Source of the DNA: an uncultured bacterium
GTDB lineage: Bacteria; Planctomycetota; UBA1135
Length of the DNA stretch: 64,000 nucleotides
Direction of reading: 5' to 3'
Assembly: GCA_937919925.1 (NCBI GenBank)
Contig: CALFOT010000076.1
Location: 1-64,000 of the forward strand
Shown in pieces: positions 28,992-38,900 of the stretch (position 1 is the first letter of the stretch; each line of letters begins with the position of its first letter). The notes below the pieces were generated by a model. It did no database searches. It was given only the letters and a program-made list of their open reading frames with translations, and was not told the DNA's origin. A program made the position numbers and the translations under genes.

Positions 28992-29037
28992 ATTTGCCTA
29001 CATTGCGGGCATGCTGAGAGATTTGCCTACCTTGCGG
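28992..29037 (+). repeat. 17-bp direct repeat upstream of the HEAT-repeat gene
   Basis: ATTTGCCTACATTGCGG at 28992-29008 recurs at 29021-29037 with one mismatch, 29 bp apart start to start. The first copy places TACATT exactly 6 nt before an ATG at 29011. Confidence 0.55.
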
Positions 29038-29091
29038 TCACGGGGAGGAACCGGGCGAGGAGCTATTCTTGGTCACGAATTCCGATGCTGA
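29011..29091 (+). CDS. Possible 26-aa upstream ORF overlapping the HEAT-repeat gene start
   Basis: ATG at 29011 opens a 26-codon frame that stops at 29089-29091, overlapping the ATG of the next gene (29085) in another frame. TACATT lies 6 nt before it, the spacing seen at other leaderless starts in this window. The peptide is Arg/Gly-rich and unlike known families. It may be a coupled leader peptide or chance. Confidence 0.25.
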   Translation: MLRDLPTLRSRGGTGRGAILGHEFRC

Positions 29092-31445
29092 CCACCGCCC
29101 TCCTTGCCTTTGCTCTTTTCCAACCACCTGTTTGTCAGGTGGATGCAATCCATACCGCGGTCAAGGATCTGCATGCGAAAGACGTCGAAAAACGTCTCAA
29201 CGCAATCCCCGTGTTGGTGGCCGATGGCGGCATGAAAAGTGGCAAAGCGCTGGAAAGAGCCCTGAAGGATAGCGATTGGGGTGTACAGATTGCCGCCGCA
29301 GATGCTTTGGCTGGCTGGTTATCTTTAGAACCCACTCCAAGCTTGGTTGCTTTGGCGCTCAGTACCCGAGTGACTCAAGTACGTCTTGCCGCTGCTCGGG
29401 CTTTGGCGCAGCGCGATGCGCAGCTGGTGACGGCAACTTTGGCGTCGGCACTTGGTAGCGGTGATGAGGCTTTGGCCGCTTGTTTCACCCTCGCACAATT
29501 GCCTGCCGGAGAATATGATGATTTATTATTGAAAGGGATTGACAGGTTATTTCATAAAGCGAAAAGTCCGCAGGCACGCGCCGCTGCCGCCAGTACTCTG
29601 CATTTACTTTCGCAAGCGGCGCGGCTCGACTTCTTACAGCGAGCCCTGGCTGACGAAGATTTGCAAGTCGCTGTCGCTGCGGTGGAGGGCGTGATTCACA
29701 CCCCCTTTCTACCCGCGCTTGAGAGTTTACAAAATTTCTTGTGGAAGCCTGAAGTCGGCGACATCCTTGGGCGTCGTTTGTGCCGTGCAGTGGCCGCAAT
29801 TTTGATTGCGGAGGGGAATGCAGAGTCGCCAACCGCAACGGTTTTCGCGGCTGATTTTTTTGCGCAACGACCACTTCAGGATGTCGTTGCGTGGCGCATC
29901 GCAGTGATTGCGCGCTTGCTGCTGGAGGCGCCAGGCAGTGAGCCATCTCGTGTGCAGAGTGAGGCAAGGGAAAATTTTCTCAAGCTGGCCCAGGATCGAG
30001 ATGCTTCAGTCGCCGCACGCGCCACAGCAGTTTGGGCACTTGGCGGCGACAAGCTAGGTGGTGAGGCAACCACAGCGGTGCTGCGTGCTGCGATGGCTTT
30101 GGATGAATCGCCGCGCGTGCGCCGCGCCGCCATGGTGGCGTGGTTGGAGTTGATGCCGATGGATACGGAGTTGGGCGCTGTGCTCCTCGAGCGCATCCAC
30201 ACAGACGCGGATCCAAGCGTCCGACGCCTTGCAGTGGTTTCATTAGGGGTTCCCGAGTTAGTCGGGGTCGCAGCAGGTTTAGCTGCGTTGTGCGAGGATT
30301 CCGATTGGCAAGTGGCTATCTGCGCTGCGGTTTCTCTTGGCAAAACACGCGATACGACAGCACTCAAAGCGCTTGCAGAAGTTTGTCAGAGTCGTGATTG
30401 GCGTAAGCGTGGCGCGGCGGTGGTTGGACTTTCCCATCTGTATCAAAAGGCTGCGATTGGTGTGGCGATTGAAATGTTGGCAGATCCGGAGCCGGTGGTG
30501 GCGCGCACGGCGCATGAGTTTTTGCAAACAGTGACTTACCAAAAGCTGCCGCGCGAAGTTAAGGCTTACCAAGAGTGGTGGGCAAAAAATGAAGCTGGCA
30601 TGCTATTGCTCACACCAGAGAAGGCGCGCGAACGAGGCCGCGCCTATGCGGATTTCGGCGGAAAAACCATCAATGCCCCCTACAAGGAGATGGATGTCTT
30701 TGTCTTTCAAAGTCACGGCGACCACATTCAAGACTTAATGGCGCGGCGGGATATCCAATACACGCTGACGGCTTCGGGTTTGATTTCCATGGCCGAAGTA
30801 CATCCCTTTGGTGTTTACATAGCCAATTGCGTTGGCAACTGCACCTCCCAAGACATTGATTATTTGCAGTGGTCTGTGCTTACCGGAGGTTACTTATTCT
30901 CAAGTTGCTGGGCGCTGAATGGCACGATTGAACACATGGAACCAGGGGTGATGCAAGCGCTACGTCGTTATCTTTCTGGAAACCTCCTTGATCAGGTGAA
31001 GGCTGAAATGACGGTTGCTGCAAGTCCATATTTGCAGGGTGTGTTTGACGCGGGGTCGCAGCCGATTTACTCCTTGGAAGGCGCCCACTTGATTGAAGTG
31101 CTTCTGCCCGAGCGCTGTGAAGTCTTGATGGATAGTCCCGAATGCGCGTCTCGTTGGGAGGCTGGAAACCTGGCGGCGTGGTTCGCTATGGGCCATGGTT
31201 TGATGCTTGATTCGGCAAACCACTTTGGTTCCCAGGGTTTCACTGGGGCCGGAGATTTTAAGAAGCCCATCGATCGCCAAGCTTATGCTGTCAATCATAT
31301 GGGGCTTACGCTGGAAGATTTGCGCAAGGTTCAAACCGAATCCTGGTGGAAAAGCAACCGCAAGGCGGAGGAATTTATTTGGGATGAATCCGCTTTCCGC
31401 TTTTTAACCAACTTTGTGCGTTGGAAACGCGCCGGCAAACTCTAA
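29085..31445 (+). CDS. Exported HEAT-repeat protein with C-terminal DUF4159/GATase-like domain
   Basis: 786 aa with a short signal peptide (residues 1-18). Residues about 25-500 are HEAT/PBS-lyase-type repeats (for example VQIAAADALAGWL, VRLAAARALAQ, VRRLAVVSLG, WQVAICAAVSLGKT). Residues about 535-786 form an alpha/beta domain: DVFVFQSHGDHIQ, then HPFGVYIANCVGNC, LTGGYLFSSCWALNG and MGHGLMLDSANHFGSQGF. It resembles DUF4159-like class I glutamine-amidotransferase folds found in exported planctomycete proteins. Cys residues in NCVGNC and SSCW could be functional, but no triad is proven. Transcription may begin upstream of a short overlapping ORF. It is convergent with the Rnf operon, 12 bp from its last gene. 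Confidence 0.75.
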   Translation: MLTTALLAFALFQPPVCQVDAIHTAVKDLHAKDVEKRLNAIPVLVADGGMKSGKALERALKDSDWGVQIAAADALAGWLSLEPTPSLVALALSTRVTQVRLAAARALAQRDAQLVTATLASALGSGDEALAACFTLAQLPAGEYDDLLLKGIDRLFHKAKSPQARAAAASTLHLLSQAARLDFLQRALADEDLQVAVAAVEGVIHTPFLPALESLQNFLWKPEVGDILGRRLCRAVAAILIAEGNAESPTATVFAADFFAQRPLQDVVAWRIAVIARLLLEAPGSEPSRVQSEARENFLKLAQDRDASVAARATAVWALGGDKLGGEATTAVLRAAMALDESPRVRRAAMVAWLELMPMDTELGAVLLERIHTDADPSVRRLAVVSLGVPELVGVAAGLAALCEDSDWQVAICAAVSLGKTRDTTALKALAEVCQSRDWRKRGAAVVGLSHLYQKAAIGVAIEMLADPEPVVARTAHEFLQTVTYQKLPREVKAYQEWWAKNEAGMLLLTPEKARERGRAYADFGGKTINAPYKEMDVFVFQSHGDHIQDLMARRDIQYTLTASGLISMAEVHPFGVYIANCVGNCTSQDIDYLQWSVLTGGYLFSSCWALNGTIEHMEPGVMQALRRYLSGNLLDQVKAEMTVAASPYLQGVFDAGSQPIYSLEGAHLIEVLLPERCEVLMDSPECASRWEAGNLAAWFAMGHGLMLDSANHFGSQGFTGAGDFKKPIDRQAYAVNHMGLTLEDLRKVQTESWWKSNRKAEEFIWDESAFRFLTNFVRWKRAGKL

Positions 31446-31457
31446 ACCGCGGCCAAG

Positions 31458-31673
31458 TTACACACTCAGCTTAGGGGGATCATCATCCTTGCAGCTGCCA
31501 TCGAGCTCAGGGTGATCATCTTCCTTGCAGTTGCCGTCGCCGTGGCAGTTGCCACATTTGCCATCTCCGCCGCAGCGGGTGGTTTGCTGATCACCCCGCC
31601 ACAGATGCATCATCGCGAACAGGGCAAAGAGTAAGCCTAGTCCAAGGATGCCGATGACGTGGTTGAGGGTCAT
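31458..31673 (-). CDS. Small Cys-rich membrane-anchored protein at the end of the Rnf operon (NqrM-like?)
   Basis: 71 aa, last gene of the korAB-por-rnf unit, 12 bp after rnfA. One transmembrane helix (about residues 5-24) is followed by a polar tail with five cysteines (34, 40, 43, 49, 61), beginning RCGGDGKCGNC, and by two 12-residue repeats rich in Asp/Glu and Lys. The layout of one N-terminal helix followed by a CGG-containing cysteine cluster resembles NqrM (DUF539), the maturation factor of Na+-NQR. Since RnfA and RnfE are homologous to NqrE and NqrD and hold an equivalent metal centre, an iron-delivery role is plausible but inferred. It could instead be an unrelated metal-binding protein. 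Confidence 0.6.
   Translation of the reverse strand: MTLNHVIGILGLGLLFALFAMMHLWRGDQQTTRCGGDGKCGNCHGDGNCKEDDHPELDGSCKDDDPPKLSV
31467..31538 (-). repeat. Two 36-bp tandem repeats encoding an acidic Cys-containing unit
   Basis: Units 31467-31502 and 31503-31538 are in frame within the 71-aa protein and encode a 12-residue unit of pattern G-x-C-K-x-D-D-x-P-x-L. Their close DNA similarity indicates a recent duplication. Confidence 0.7.
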
Positions 31674-31685
31674 ATTTCTAGCTTA

Positions 31686-32264
31686 TCAGGAAGCGCTGCC
31701 TAGACCAGCGAAGCCCATGAAGGCCATCGACAAACTGCCCGCAATGATTAGCACTAGCGCCATCCCCTGAGCGATTTTCGGCACTTGCGCGCGCTCGGCA
31801 TCTTCACGAATGCTGGCCATCAGCACCAGCGCCAAAGTCAGACCCAAACCAGCGCCGATGGCGAAGAACAGGCCTTGGAAGAAGTCGTACTCCTTGTTGG
31901 TTTGGAAAATCGCCAGACCAAGAATCGCACAGTTGGTTGTGATCAGCGGCAAGTAGATACCGAGTTGCTTGAATAGCACGGGGCTCACTTTCTTAATCAC
32001 CATCTCCACGATCTGCACCAAGGAAGCGATGACCACAATGAAAGAGATCAGCTGCAGGTATGGAGCATGCGGCAACAGGAAAGTATTCAGCGCCCATGCA
32101 CAAATGCTGGTGAGGACCAGCACGAAAATGTTGGCCATACCCATGCGCAGGGCGGTTTCTACGCGCCCGGAAACGCCCATAAAAGGGCACAAACCCAGAA
32201 AGTAGGCCAAAGTGAAGTTGTTCACCAGCACGGTTGAGACCAGAATCCAAATCAAGTCACCCAT
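31686..32264 (-). CDS. rnfA: Rnf complex membrane subunit RnfA
   Basis: 192 aa with six transmembrane helices. It matches RnfA/NqrE throughout: STVLVNNFTLAYFLGLCPFMG near the N-terminus and LITTNCAILGLA in the middle. The cysteines in GLCPF and TNCAI are the conserved ones that, with RnfE, bind an intramembrane iron-sulphur centre that carries electrons across the membrane. Its start codon overlaps the rnfE stop by one base (TGATG), so translation is coupled. Rnf oxidises reduced ferredoxin with NAD+ and pumps Na+ or H+. Confidence 0.96.
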   Translation of the reverse strand: MGDLIWILVSTVLVNNFTLAYFLGLCPFMGVSGRVETALRMGMANIFVLVLTSICAWALNTFLLPHAPYLQLISFIVVIASLVQIVEMVIKKVSPVLFKQLGIYLPLITTNCAILGLAIFQTNKEYDFFQGLFFAIGAGLGLTLALVLMASIREDAERAQVPKIAQGMALVLIIAGSLSMAFMGFAGLGSAS

Positions 32265-32917
32265 CAGGCTGCCCTCCGTTCACCGCTTTCTTCTGCAGCA
32301 AGTTCTTTCTGCTTGTGCTTTTTTCGCTCCGTCCACCAGTTCATGCCGAGCAGCCAGAATCCCAAAGTGAGGAATCCACCCGGGGGCAAAATCATCACCA
32401 CCCAAGGCTCGTAGTTGTCGCCGAATAGTGGAATATTCAGGAAGCTACCCATGCCCAAGATTTCGCGTACGCCGCCCATCATGAGCAAAGCAATCATGAA
32501 GCCAGCACCGGAGCCAACAGCATCCAACAGTGCGCGTCCCACCGGGCGCTTCGAAGCAAATGCTTCTTGGCGACCAAGAATCATGCAGTTCACCACGATC
32601 AAGGCGATGAAAGCGCCAAGTTTTTTATGGACCACAGGCACGGAAGCTTCCAGGCCCATGTCGGCAACCGTCACGAAAGTGGCGATGATCATGATGTAGG
32701 TCGAAATGCGAACTTCGCCGGGAATGAACCGTTTTAGCAACGAGACGAACAGGCTCGAACCGCACAGCACAAAGAATGTGGCCACGCCCATGGCTAGGGC
32801 GTTCTCTACCGAATTGGTGACCGCCAAGGCGGGGCACAAACCGAGCATTTGAATCAGCACGGGATTTTCTTTCCAAATGCCGCGGAACAGATCTTGTTTA
32901 GCAGTAGTTTCGCGCAT
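32264..32917 (-). CDS. rnfE: Rnf complex membrane subunit RnfE
   Basis: 217 aa, six predicted helices. Family motifs include NPVLIQMLGLCPALAVTNS and ALIVVNCMILGR, containing the two cysteines that pair with those of RnfA around the membrane iron centre. The C-terminal tail is charged (ERKKHKQKELAAEE). The start overlaps the rnfG stop by one base (TAATG) and its stop overlaps the rnfA start, so the three genes are translationally coupled. Confidence 0.96.
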   Translation of the reverse strand: MRETTAKQDLFRGIWKENPVLIQMLGLCPALAVTNSVENALAMGVATFFVLCGSSLFVSLLKRFIPGEVRISTYIMIIATFVTVADMGLEASVPVVHKKLGAFIALIVVNCMILGRQEAFASKRPVGRALLDAVGSGAGFMIALLMMGGVREILGMGSFLNIPLFGDNYEPWVVMILPPGGFLTLGFWLLGMNWWTERKKHKQKELAAEESGERRAA

Positions 32918-33579
32918 TAGTGACTACCTCCGTGGTCGTAGGCTTGAATCAAGGGATCCCAACGCTCAAAAGCTTCGTTCATAATTCGAATCACCGCGCG
33001 CGACGAAATCGTGGCGCCGGTGATCATGTCAATTTCATGCAGATCGCCTTTCCCGGCACCCTTTTTGACTCCTGTCAGCGGCAGAAGCGCGGTAGAAAAT
33101 TGACTGAGGAACTCCTTGTTCTTCTCAATTGCATCGCCAAGGCCCGGGGTTTCCTTTGATTCGAGTACTTTCATACCCATCAAGCCGCCGGTTTCTGGGT
33201 GGTAGCCAAAAATGACTTTTACTTGATCTTGAAAACCTGCGCGGTTGTGCATCACAGCAAAACCAACAGGGTTGTTGTGCGCGTCGTAACCGACAAACAC
33301 GCGTTCAAAATCCTTGGCATTTGCGCCTTCAGGAAGATCGCTCAGCAGAGTTCCATCCACCAAGTAAAGCGTGGCAAAGGATGCAGGTTCTTGCAGCACC
33401 AGGCCGACGGCTTCGCGCATCATTTTTTCGCGGTAAGCCAAAATGCGTGGTTGCGTGGCCTCATAAACCACCACGAGCAGCAAGCCGGCAAGCATGCCCG
33501 CAATTGCAAGGGTTGCGATGATACTGAAGGAGGAAGCGCTATCGTCCGCAGGCACCGTGTCTGTGGGGGCATGGCTCAT
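32917..33579 (-). CDS. rnfG: Rnf complex flavoprotein subunit RnfG
   Basis: 220 aa from the ATG at 33577-33579; the longer open frame overlaps rnfD extensively and has no family match. One N-terminal helix (about 22-45) anchors a periplasmic FMN-binding domain. The covalent FMN attachment motif is DMITGATISS, with Thr190 as the expected phosphoester-linked residue. Supporting family sequence includes VLESKETPGLGDAI. The start overlaps the rnfD stop as ATGA. Flavinylation needs an ApbE enzyme, which is not in this window. Confidence 0.95.
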   Translation of the reverse strand: MSHAPTDTVPADDSASSFSIIATLAIAGMLAGLLLVVVYEATQPRILAYREKMMREAVGLVLQEPASFATLYLVDGTLLSDLPEGANAKDFERVFVGYDAHNNPVGFAVMHNRAGFQDQVKVIFGYHPETGGLMGMKVLESKETPGLGDAIEKNKEFLSQFSTALLPLTGVKKGAGKGDLHEIDMITGATISSRAVIRIMNEAFERWDPLIQAYDHGGSH

Positions 33580-34601
33580 GACTTGGCCTCCGCTTCTTTC
33601 GCCTTTTTCACTTTCGGCTGTTGCCCAAACACACGCGGGCGGGTGCTGCGGTTTAGGAATGGTACAAATGCATTCATAAACAGAATGGAATACATCACAC
33701 CTTCCGGCAGGCCACCCCAAACGCGAATCACCACCACCAGGATTCCAATGCCGGCGCCGAAAATCCAGCAGCCGAGGTTGGTAGTGGGGGAAGTGACCAT
33801 ATCCGTTGCCATATAAATCGCACCTAGCATCAAGCCGCCGGAAAAGAGCATGAACCATGGGCTTGGATAAGTGCTTGCATCTACCAGGTACAAAGTGCCG
33901 GAGAAAAGCACCACGGCGGCGAAAATACTCGCAGGAATTCGCCAGTTCAGATAGTTTTTCCACGCTAGAAACATGCCGCAAAGCAAAATCAGCAAGCCGA
34001 AAGTTTCACCGACAGAACCCGAGGTATTGCCGAACAGCAAATCACCAAAGCCGGTGTTGGTGTTTTCAAATTTGAATAAGCCCAGAGGAGTCGCGCCGGT
34101 TGTGCCATCGACGCTATGCGGGCTCATCAGCGGCAACGCGAAGTTGTCGCCGCGCAAAGCACTCCAGGCACCATCGGTAGTGGGCCAAGTCGTGATGGCC
34201 ACTGGGAACGCGGCCTGTAAAAACGCACGCCCGAGTAACGCCGGGTTAAATGGATTTTGGCCCAAGCCACCGAAAATCAACTTGCCGAAGGCAATGCCAA
34301 AAAATCCACCCAGAAAAGCCATCCACAGCGGCATTCCTGGAGGCAAGGTCAAGCCGAGCAGGATGCCAGTAATCGCCGCCGAACCATCATTTAAAGAGCC
34401 TTTCCGGCCAACGAATCGTTCGGTGAGGACCGCGCCACCGCCTGCGGCCAGCAAAATCAACAACGCCGAAGGGCCGAAGAAGAACACTGAGGTTGCGATA
34501 ATCGGAACCAAGGTCGCGACCACCGTCCACATGATGCGCGGCGTGGAATCCGGGCCAAGCACGTGGGGCGATGCGGTGAGTAGTAGACGAGGTTCGCTCA
34601 T
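33576..34601 (-). CDS. rnfD: Rnf complex membrane flavoprotein subunit RnfD
   Basis: 341 aa with multiple helices. The FMN attachment sequence DGTTGATPLG (about residues 163-172) matches the SGATPL motif of RnfD/NqrB. Other family segments are SPHVLGPDSTPRIMW, GGLGQNPFNPALLGRAFLQ and YMATDMVTSPTT. The C-terminus has a short Lys/Ala/Glu tail. It overlaps rnfC by 4 bp upstream and rnfG by 4 bp downstream (ATGA junctions). Confidence 0.96.
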   Translation of the reverse strand: MSEPRLLLTASPHVLGPDSTPRIMWTVVATLVPIIATSVFFFGPSALLILLAAGGGAVLTERFVGRKGSLNDGSAAITGILLGLTLPPGMPLWMAFLGGFFGIAFGKLIFGGLGQNPFNPALLGRAFLQAAFPVAITTWPTTDGAWSALRGDNFALPLMSPHSVDGTTGATPLGLFKFENTNTGFGDLLFGNTSGSVGETFGLLILLCGMFLAWKNYLNWRIPASIFAAVVLFSGTLYLVDASTYPSPWFMLFSGGLMLGAIYMATDMVTSPTTNLGCWIFGAGIGILVVVIRVWGGLPEGVMYSILFMNAFVPFLNRSTRPRVFGQQPKVKKAKEAEAKS

Positions 34602-35926
34602 ACTTTGACTCCCTCACTGCGCAGGGTTGCTTTTGCTACGCCGAACAGATGGCTTAGCGGAATGTGCGACGGGCAAACGTAAGAGCAGCAACCGCACAAC
34701 ATACAAGTAGAGAGATGGTTTTTATCGTACATCTCCATGTAGTTTCTATGCAAACCTAGGCTGCCAAGATGCTGGGGATCGAGAAACACCGGACATGCAT
34801 CCAAGCAGTGCCCGCACTTGATACACGGGTAAGTGGCTTGCGGATGCGCCTCGGCTTCATTCAACACGACCACGCCGGATGTGCCCTTCAAAATAGGAGT
34901 ATCCAGGTTGCCTTGTGCCGGGCCCATCATCGGGCCGCCCATGACAATCTTGCTGGCGTCGTCAGTTAAACCACCGCAAGCATTCAAGACATCACGCAGC
35001 TTCATGCCGATGGGAACAATCAAGTTCCGCGGCTTTTTAATGCCACTGCCTGTGACGGTCAAAATGCGTTCTATCAATGGCATGCCGGTTTCAAAAATCT
35101 CCGCAATCGCTGCGACTGAAGCCACATTCATCACCACCACGCCGACGTTCATCGGCAAACCTCCTTCAGGAACTTCGCGATCGAGAACGGCCTTAATCAG
35201 CATTTTCTCGGCACCCTGAGGGTATTTGACGGTCAGGGGGAGTATTTCAATATCAAGATCTGCGGGCACGGAATCGCGCATAATCTTGATGGCGTCGGGC
35301 TTGTTGCGTTCGATGCCGATCACCGCTTTACTGATACCGAGCACCTTCATCATGATGCGCGTACCAACGTGCACCCGCTCTGGATACTCCACCATCGTGC
35401 GGTGATCGGTGGTGAGGTAAGGCTCGCATTCGCAACCGTTCAGCAACACCATATCGATTTTTTGATCCGCTGGTGGTGACAGCTTGACGTGGGTAGGAAA
35501 CGCCGCGCCCCCCATACCCACCAAACCGCCGTCTTGAATCGCTTGGAGCAGTTCGGCAACGGAGAGTCCTTCCCAGCGTGGGATGATGCGCGGTCGCGGC
35601 ATTTGTGCACTATGCGCCTCTACATCAATCACAATCGCCGGACTGTAAGAACCATCTGGATGGGGACGGCGCTCAATATCGCGCACCGTGCCAGAAGCAG
35701 AGGCGTGTATCGCTACGGAAACAAAGCCGCCTGCTTTGGCAATCTTGTCGCCGCGCTCCACACGGTCTCCTTTTTTCACCAGCGGTACTGACGGCGCGCC
35801 TATATGTTGACGCAGCGGTAGCACAATTTGACTTGGGAAGGGAACACGTCGGATTGGTACATCCGCCGTGAGGTCTTTTGCCTCAGGTGGGTGCACTCCG
35901 TTACGGAAGAAGTCCTTGCCGAACAT
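34598..35926 (-). CDS. rnfC: Rnf complex NADH/ferredoxin-side subunit RnfC
   Basis: 442 aa. The N-terminal barrel-sandwich part (VPLVKKGDRVERGDKIAK) is followed by the NADH/FMN-binding region (VLLNGCECEPYLTTDHR, GVVVMNVASVAAI). Two [4Fe-4S] clusters follow: CIKCGHCLDACP near residue 380 and CMLCGCCSYVCP near 420. It is the soluble peripheral subunit that exchanges electrons with NAD+. It is separated from rnfB by the por gene, and starts 24 bp after por. Length is normal for RnfC. Confidence 0.96.
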   Translation of the reverse strand: MFGKDFFRNGVHPPEAKDLTADVPIRRVPFPSQIVLPLRQHIGAPSVPLVKKGDRVERGDKIAKAGGFVSVAIHASASGTVRDIERRPHPDGSYSPAIVIDVEAHSAQMPRPRIIPRWEGLSVAELLQAIQDGGLVGMGGAAFPTHVKLSPPADQKIDMVLLNGCECEPYLTTDHRTMVEYPERVHVGTRIMMKVLGISKAVIGIERNKPDAIKIMRDSVPADLDIEILPLTVKYPQGAEKMLIKAVLDREVPEGGLPMNVGVVVMNVASVAAIAEIFETGMPLIERILTVTGSGIKKPRNLIVPIGMKLRDVLNACGGLTDDASKIVMGGPMMGPAQGNLDTPILKGTSGVVVLNEAEAHPQATYPCIKCGHCLDACPVFLDPQHLGSLGLHRNYMEMYDKNHLSTCMLCGCCSYVCPSHIPLSHLFGVAKATLRSEGVKV

Positions 35927-35950
35927 GATCTGGGTTCGTGCCGTGAGGCT

Positions 35951-38900
35951 TTAGTTAAAAGGCTCCGCGCGTGTGAGCCACTTTGCGAGATCTTTCTCTT
36001 TCGGGTTCAACGGAGTGCCGGGGTGAATGATGCCTACCGGGCAGGCTTCTGCGGCCTTGACCAGCTGCTGGAAAGTTCCGGCCTTGGGATCCCCGATTTC
36101 CGCCAGCTTATCCGCGTTGTAAACGAAGAGTTTGTTGTTGAGGTTCGTGCACTCATTGCACGAGGTGCAACGCTCCGTATCAATGTACGGATCCATGCCG
36201 TGATCATCGCTTTCTTCTGTGGCCACAGCTACGGCGACGGCAGCCGGGGCGGCCGCTGGAGATGGCGCTGGTGCGGTAGAAGCACTGGCTGGTGCACGCT
36301 TAGGTGCAGGTGAGGAGGCTTCAGCAGATGCGGTACTCCCAAAGAGTTCTGCTTCCACAGCCAAGTCGAGTGGCGCCAGCGCTTCCATACTTTGCGCTTG
36401 GGTCAAGATTTCTTGCACGGTTTTGCCAGCGCCGGAGCGCAACAATCCCTCGGCCATACGGCGCGCAACCACTTGTGGGTACACGGTACGCAATTCCAGG
36501 ATTTTGGCCTCGTGTTCCGCTTTGAGCGCGAGGATTTGTTGATCAAACGCGCTTTCTAGTTCGGCAGTCACGCTATCGCGTGCGCTGCTACTCACGCGTT
36601 CGCCAGCCATTTCCTTCAACTGATTCCACAAACGTAAGCGGTCTTCTGCGAGTTGCACGATTGGGTAGGAGGCTTGCATTTTGCGCAACATCCGTTTGCT
36701 ATCGAGCACATGGATGAAAGGCTTTTTGCCTTGCCGCTCGTCGGCACTCATCGCAACGTACTCGGCAAAGGGTACTAAATCGTTGCTCTCATTTGCCGGG
36801 CGGAAATGCTTTTTGAAGCGCCCTTCACAAGCCGCCCAATCGGCGGTGGTCATCGGCTGCTCCATCTCCGCTTCGTTGCCGTTGGCATCGACGTACTTCA
36901 ATTTGTAGCTAGGCCAATCGGCCTCAAGCGCCGGGTTGCCATCCAAATTCAGACACTCTGAGAAAGTGGCACCGTTGTCAGGATTGTATTCCAGTGCTGG
37001 GAATGCGCGCGATTCGAGTGCCATGCGCGCCGAACGCGGACCGGCATCATCGGCAATACCGTGCTCTGGAGGGCAAGCCGAATGTAGGATGAAGATTGCT
37101 GGGTGCTTCGATTGTAGGCCGCGCAACACGCCGCCGAGCAAGTGCGAAGCGGTGGCCTGTGAAGACTGCAAAACAAACACATTGCGGTGTGCCATCGCTA
37201 ATAACGACAGCTCTTTGCGGATTTCAACCTTGCCAGACTGATCTTTGCCGAACATCGCCATGTCGGAGATCTGTCCGGTGAATCCTGAGGTACAAGCTTG
37301 GCCGCCGGTATTGGAATACACTTGCGTATCAAGCACTACCGCGCGAATCGGCAAACCCGAAGCCAACATACGCGACAGGTTTTGGAAGCCAATGTCCATC
37401 ATGGCGCCATCGCCACCCACGGCGAAAATTGGCGGGCACATCGCGAACTCTTCTTCATGGAAGAGCTTCCAATCGAAGTGGGCAAACTCGGCTTCGTGTT
37501 TCTCTGCGTTGTACTCGCCGGCAAGCTCCAACTCTGCGCGACGTACACCGATGAAACCATCGGCCATCTTGCGCATCTGCCCTTCGAAAATACCAATCGC
37601 AATCGAGGGCGAATCCTGGAACAGGTGGTTGACCCATGGGAACGGGTAGGGGTTGTACGGGAAAGTACTGGCCCACACTGAAGTGCAACCGGTGGAGTTT
37701 GCAAAACCAAGTGGCGCGCGCCCATTACCGGATGGCCCTTCTACATAACGCCAACGTAAATCCTTCAGATTGCGAAGCGCAGCAGTGATGCGCTGTATCG
37801 TGTCGCGCCGCCGCGGATCGAGCGGCACGTCGACCGAACTATCCTCCGCCAGAATTGCTTCGATATCCACTTCGTTAGTGACCAAACCACGCGCTTTGGC
37901 ATCCAATCCCGCAATCATGCCATCCAGTTTCGCAACATAAGCCTCTACTCGTGGACCCATCATTGCGGTGGTTGCCGAAATCACCAAGTGCAGCGAAGTT
38001 TTTTCGCCGCAGCCCATACACGCGCCGTCGCCGCCGGCCATCGAAAGGTAATTCTCCTTTTTCAACAGCATCGAAGACAGCACGCCAATGCCTTCATTGA
38101 GGCTCGCGATTTTGACGTACTTGTCATCAGTCTCCGGCAGTTCTTCCCAGAACGCCCAGTTGCGTCGCAGCATGGCCACTTCTTGATCTGTTTGCTTGAT
38201 GGTGACCAGCGCATTGTCTGGGCAAACATCCACACAAATGTTGCAACCCTTACAAGTTTCAGGGTTGATAGTAATCGAGAGCAACGCACCCTCGCCCTTA
38301 CTCTTAGCTTCCGGACCATCGAAGAACGGTCCGGTCTTAGCCAGCGGGAAATCATCAATCACCGGATAAATCACCGTGAAGTCCGCTTCGAGTTCCGCGC
38401 GTCGTTCTGGTGTCGTCGCCATCTTCTCCAAAACATTCGTAAAAGCGGGGCGCAGAATCGCACCGAAAGTCGTGAACGGCGCACCCTTCATCAGCGTGCG
38501 GCACTCGTTCGCTAAGGGCTTCACCACGGTGTTAAAACGCTTGATACTATGCACTTTGCCCGCGTGTTTGGCGGCGCGCTTGAGCACGTCATCGATAGAA
38601 GTCACCAGACCAGGAATCGCCGTATCCGGGCATTGTGTCCAGCATTGGCTACAACCGGTGCAGTTCTCGGGCACGAACTTCGGAATCTCAAAACGCACAT
38701 CGGTCATATCGCGCATCGTGCTGGTTGCAGCCGGAATCGTGGCCGTGGCAGCAAATGGATCGGCAATGATTTCTTGACCGGTGCGGTAAGCGTGACCTAC
38801 CTGTTCCCAGAAACGTCCGGGATCGGCGAGGCCTTTTTCAGCTTTGGTGTTCGCCATGGACGTTGGAATTTGCGGCACGGCGGCTTCCGCCACACCATCA

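Noticed and set aside
33580..33981. N-terminal extension of rnfG to 33981
   Set aside because: It lies wholly inside rnfD in another frame, and the ATG at 33579 makes a standard ATGA junction and a normal-length RnfG.
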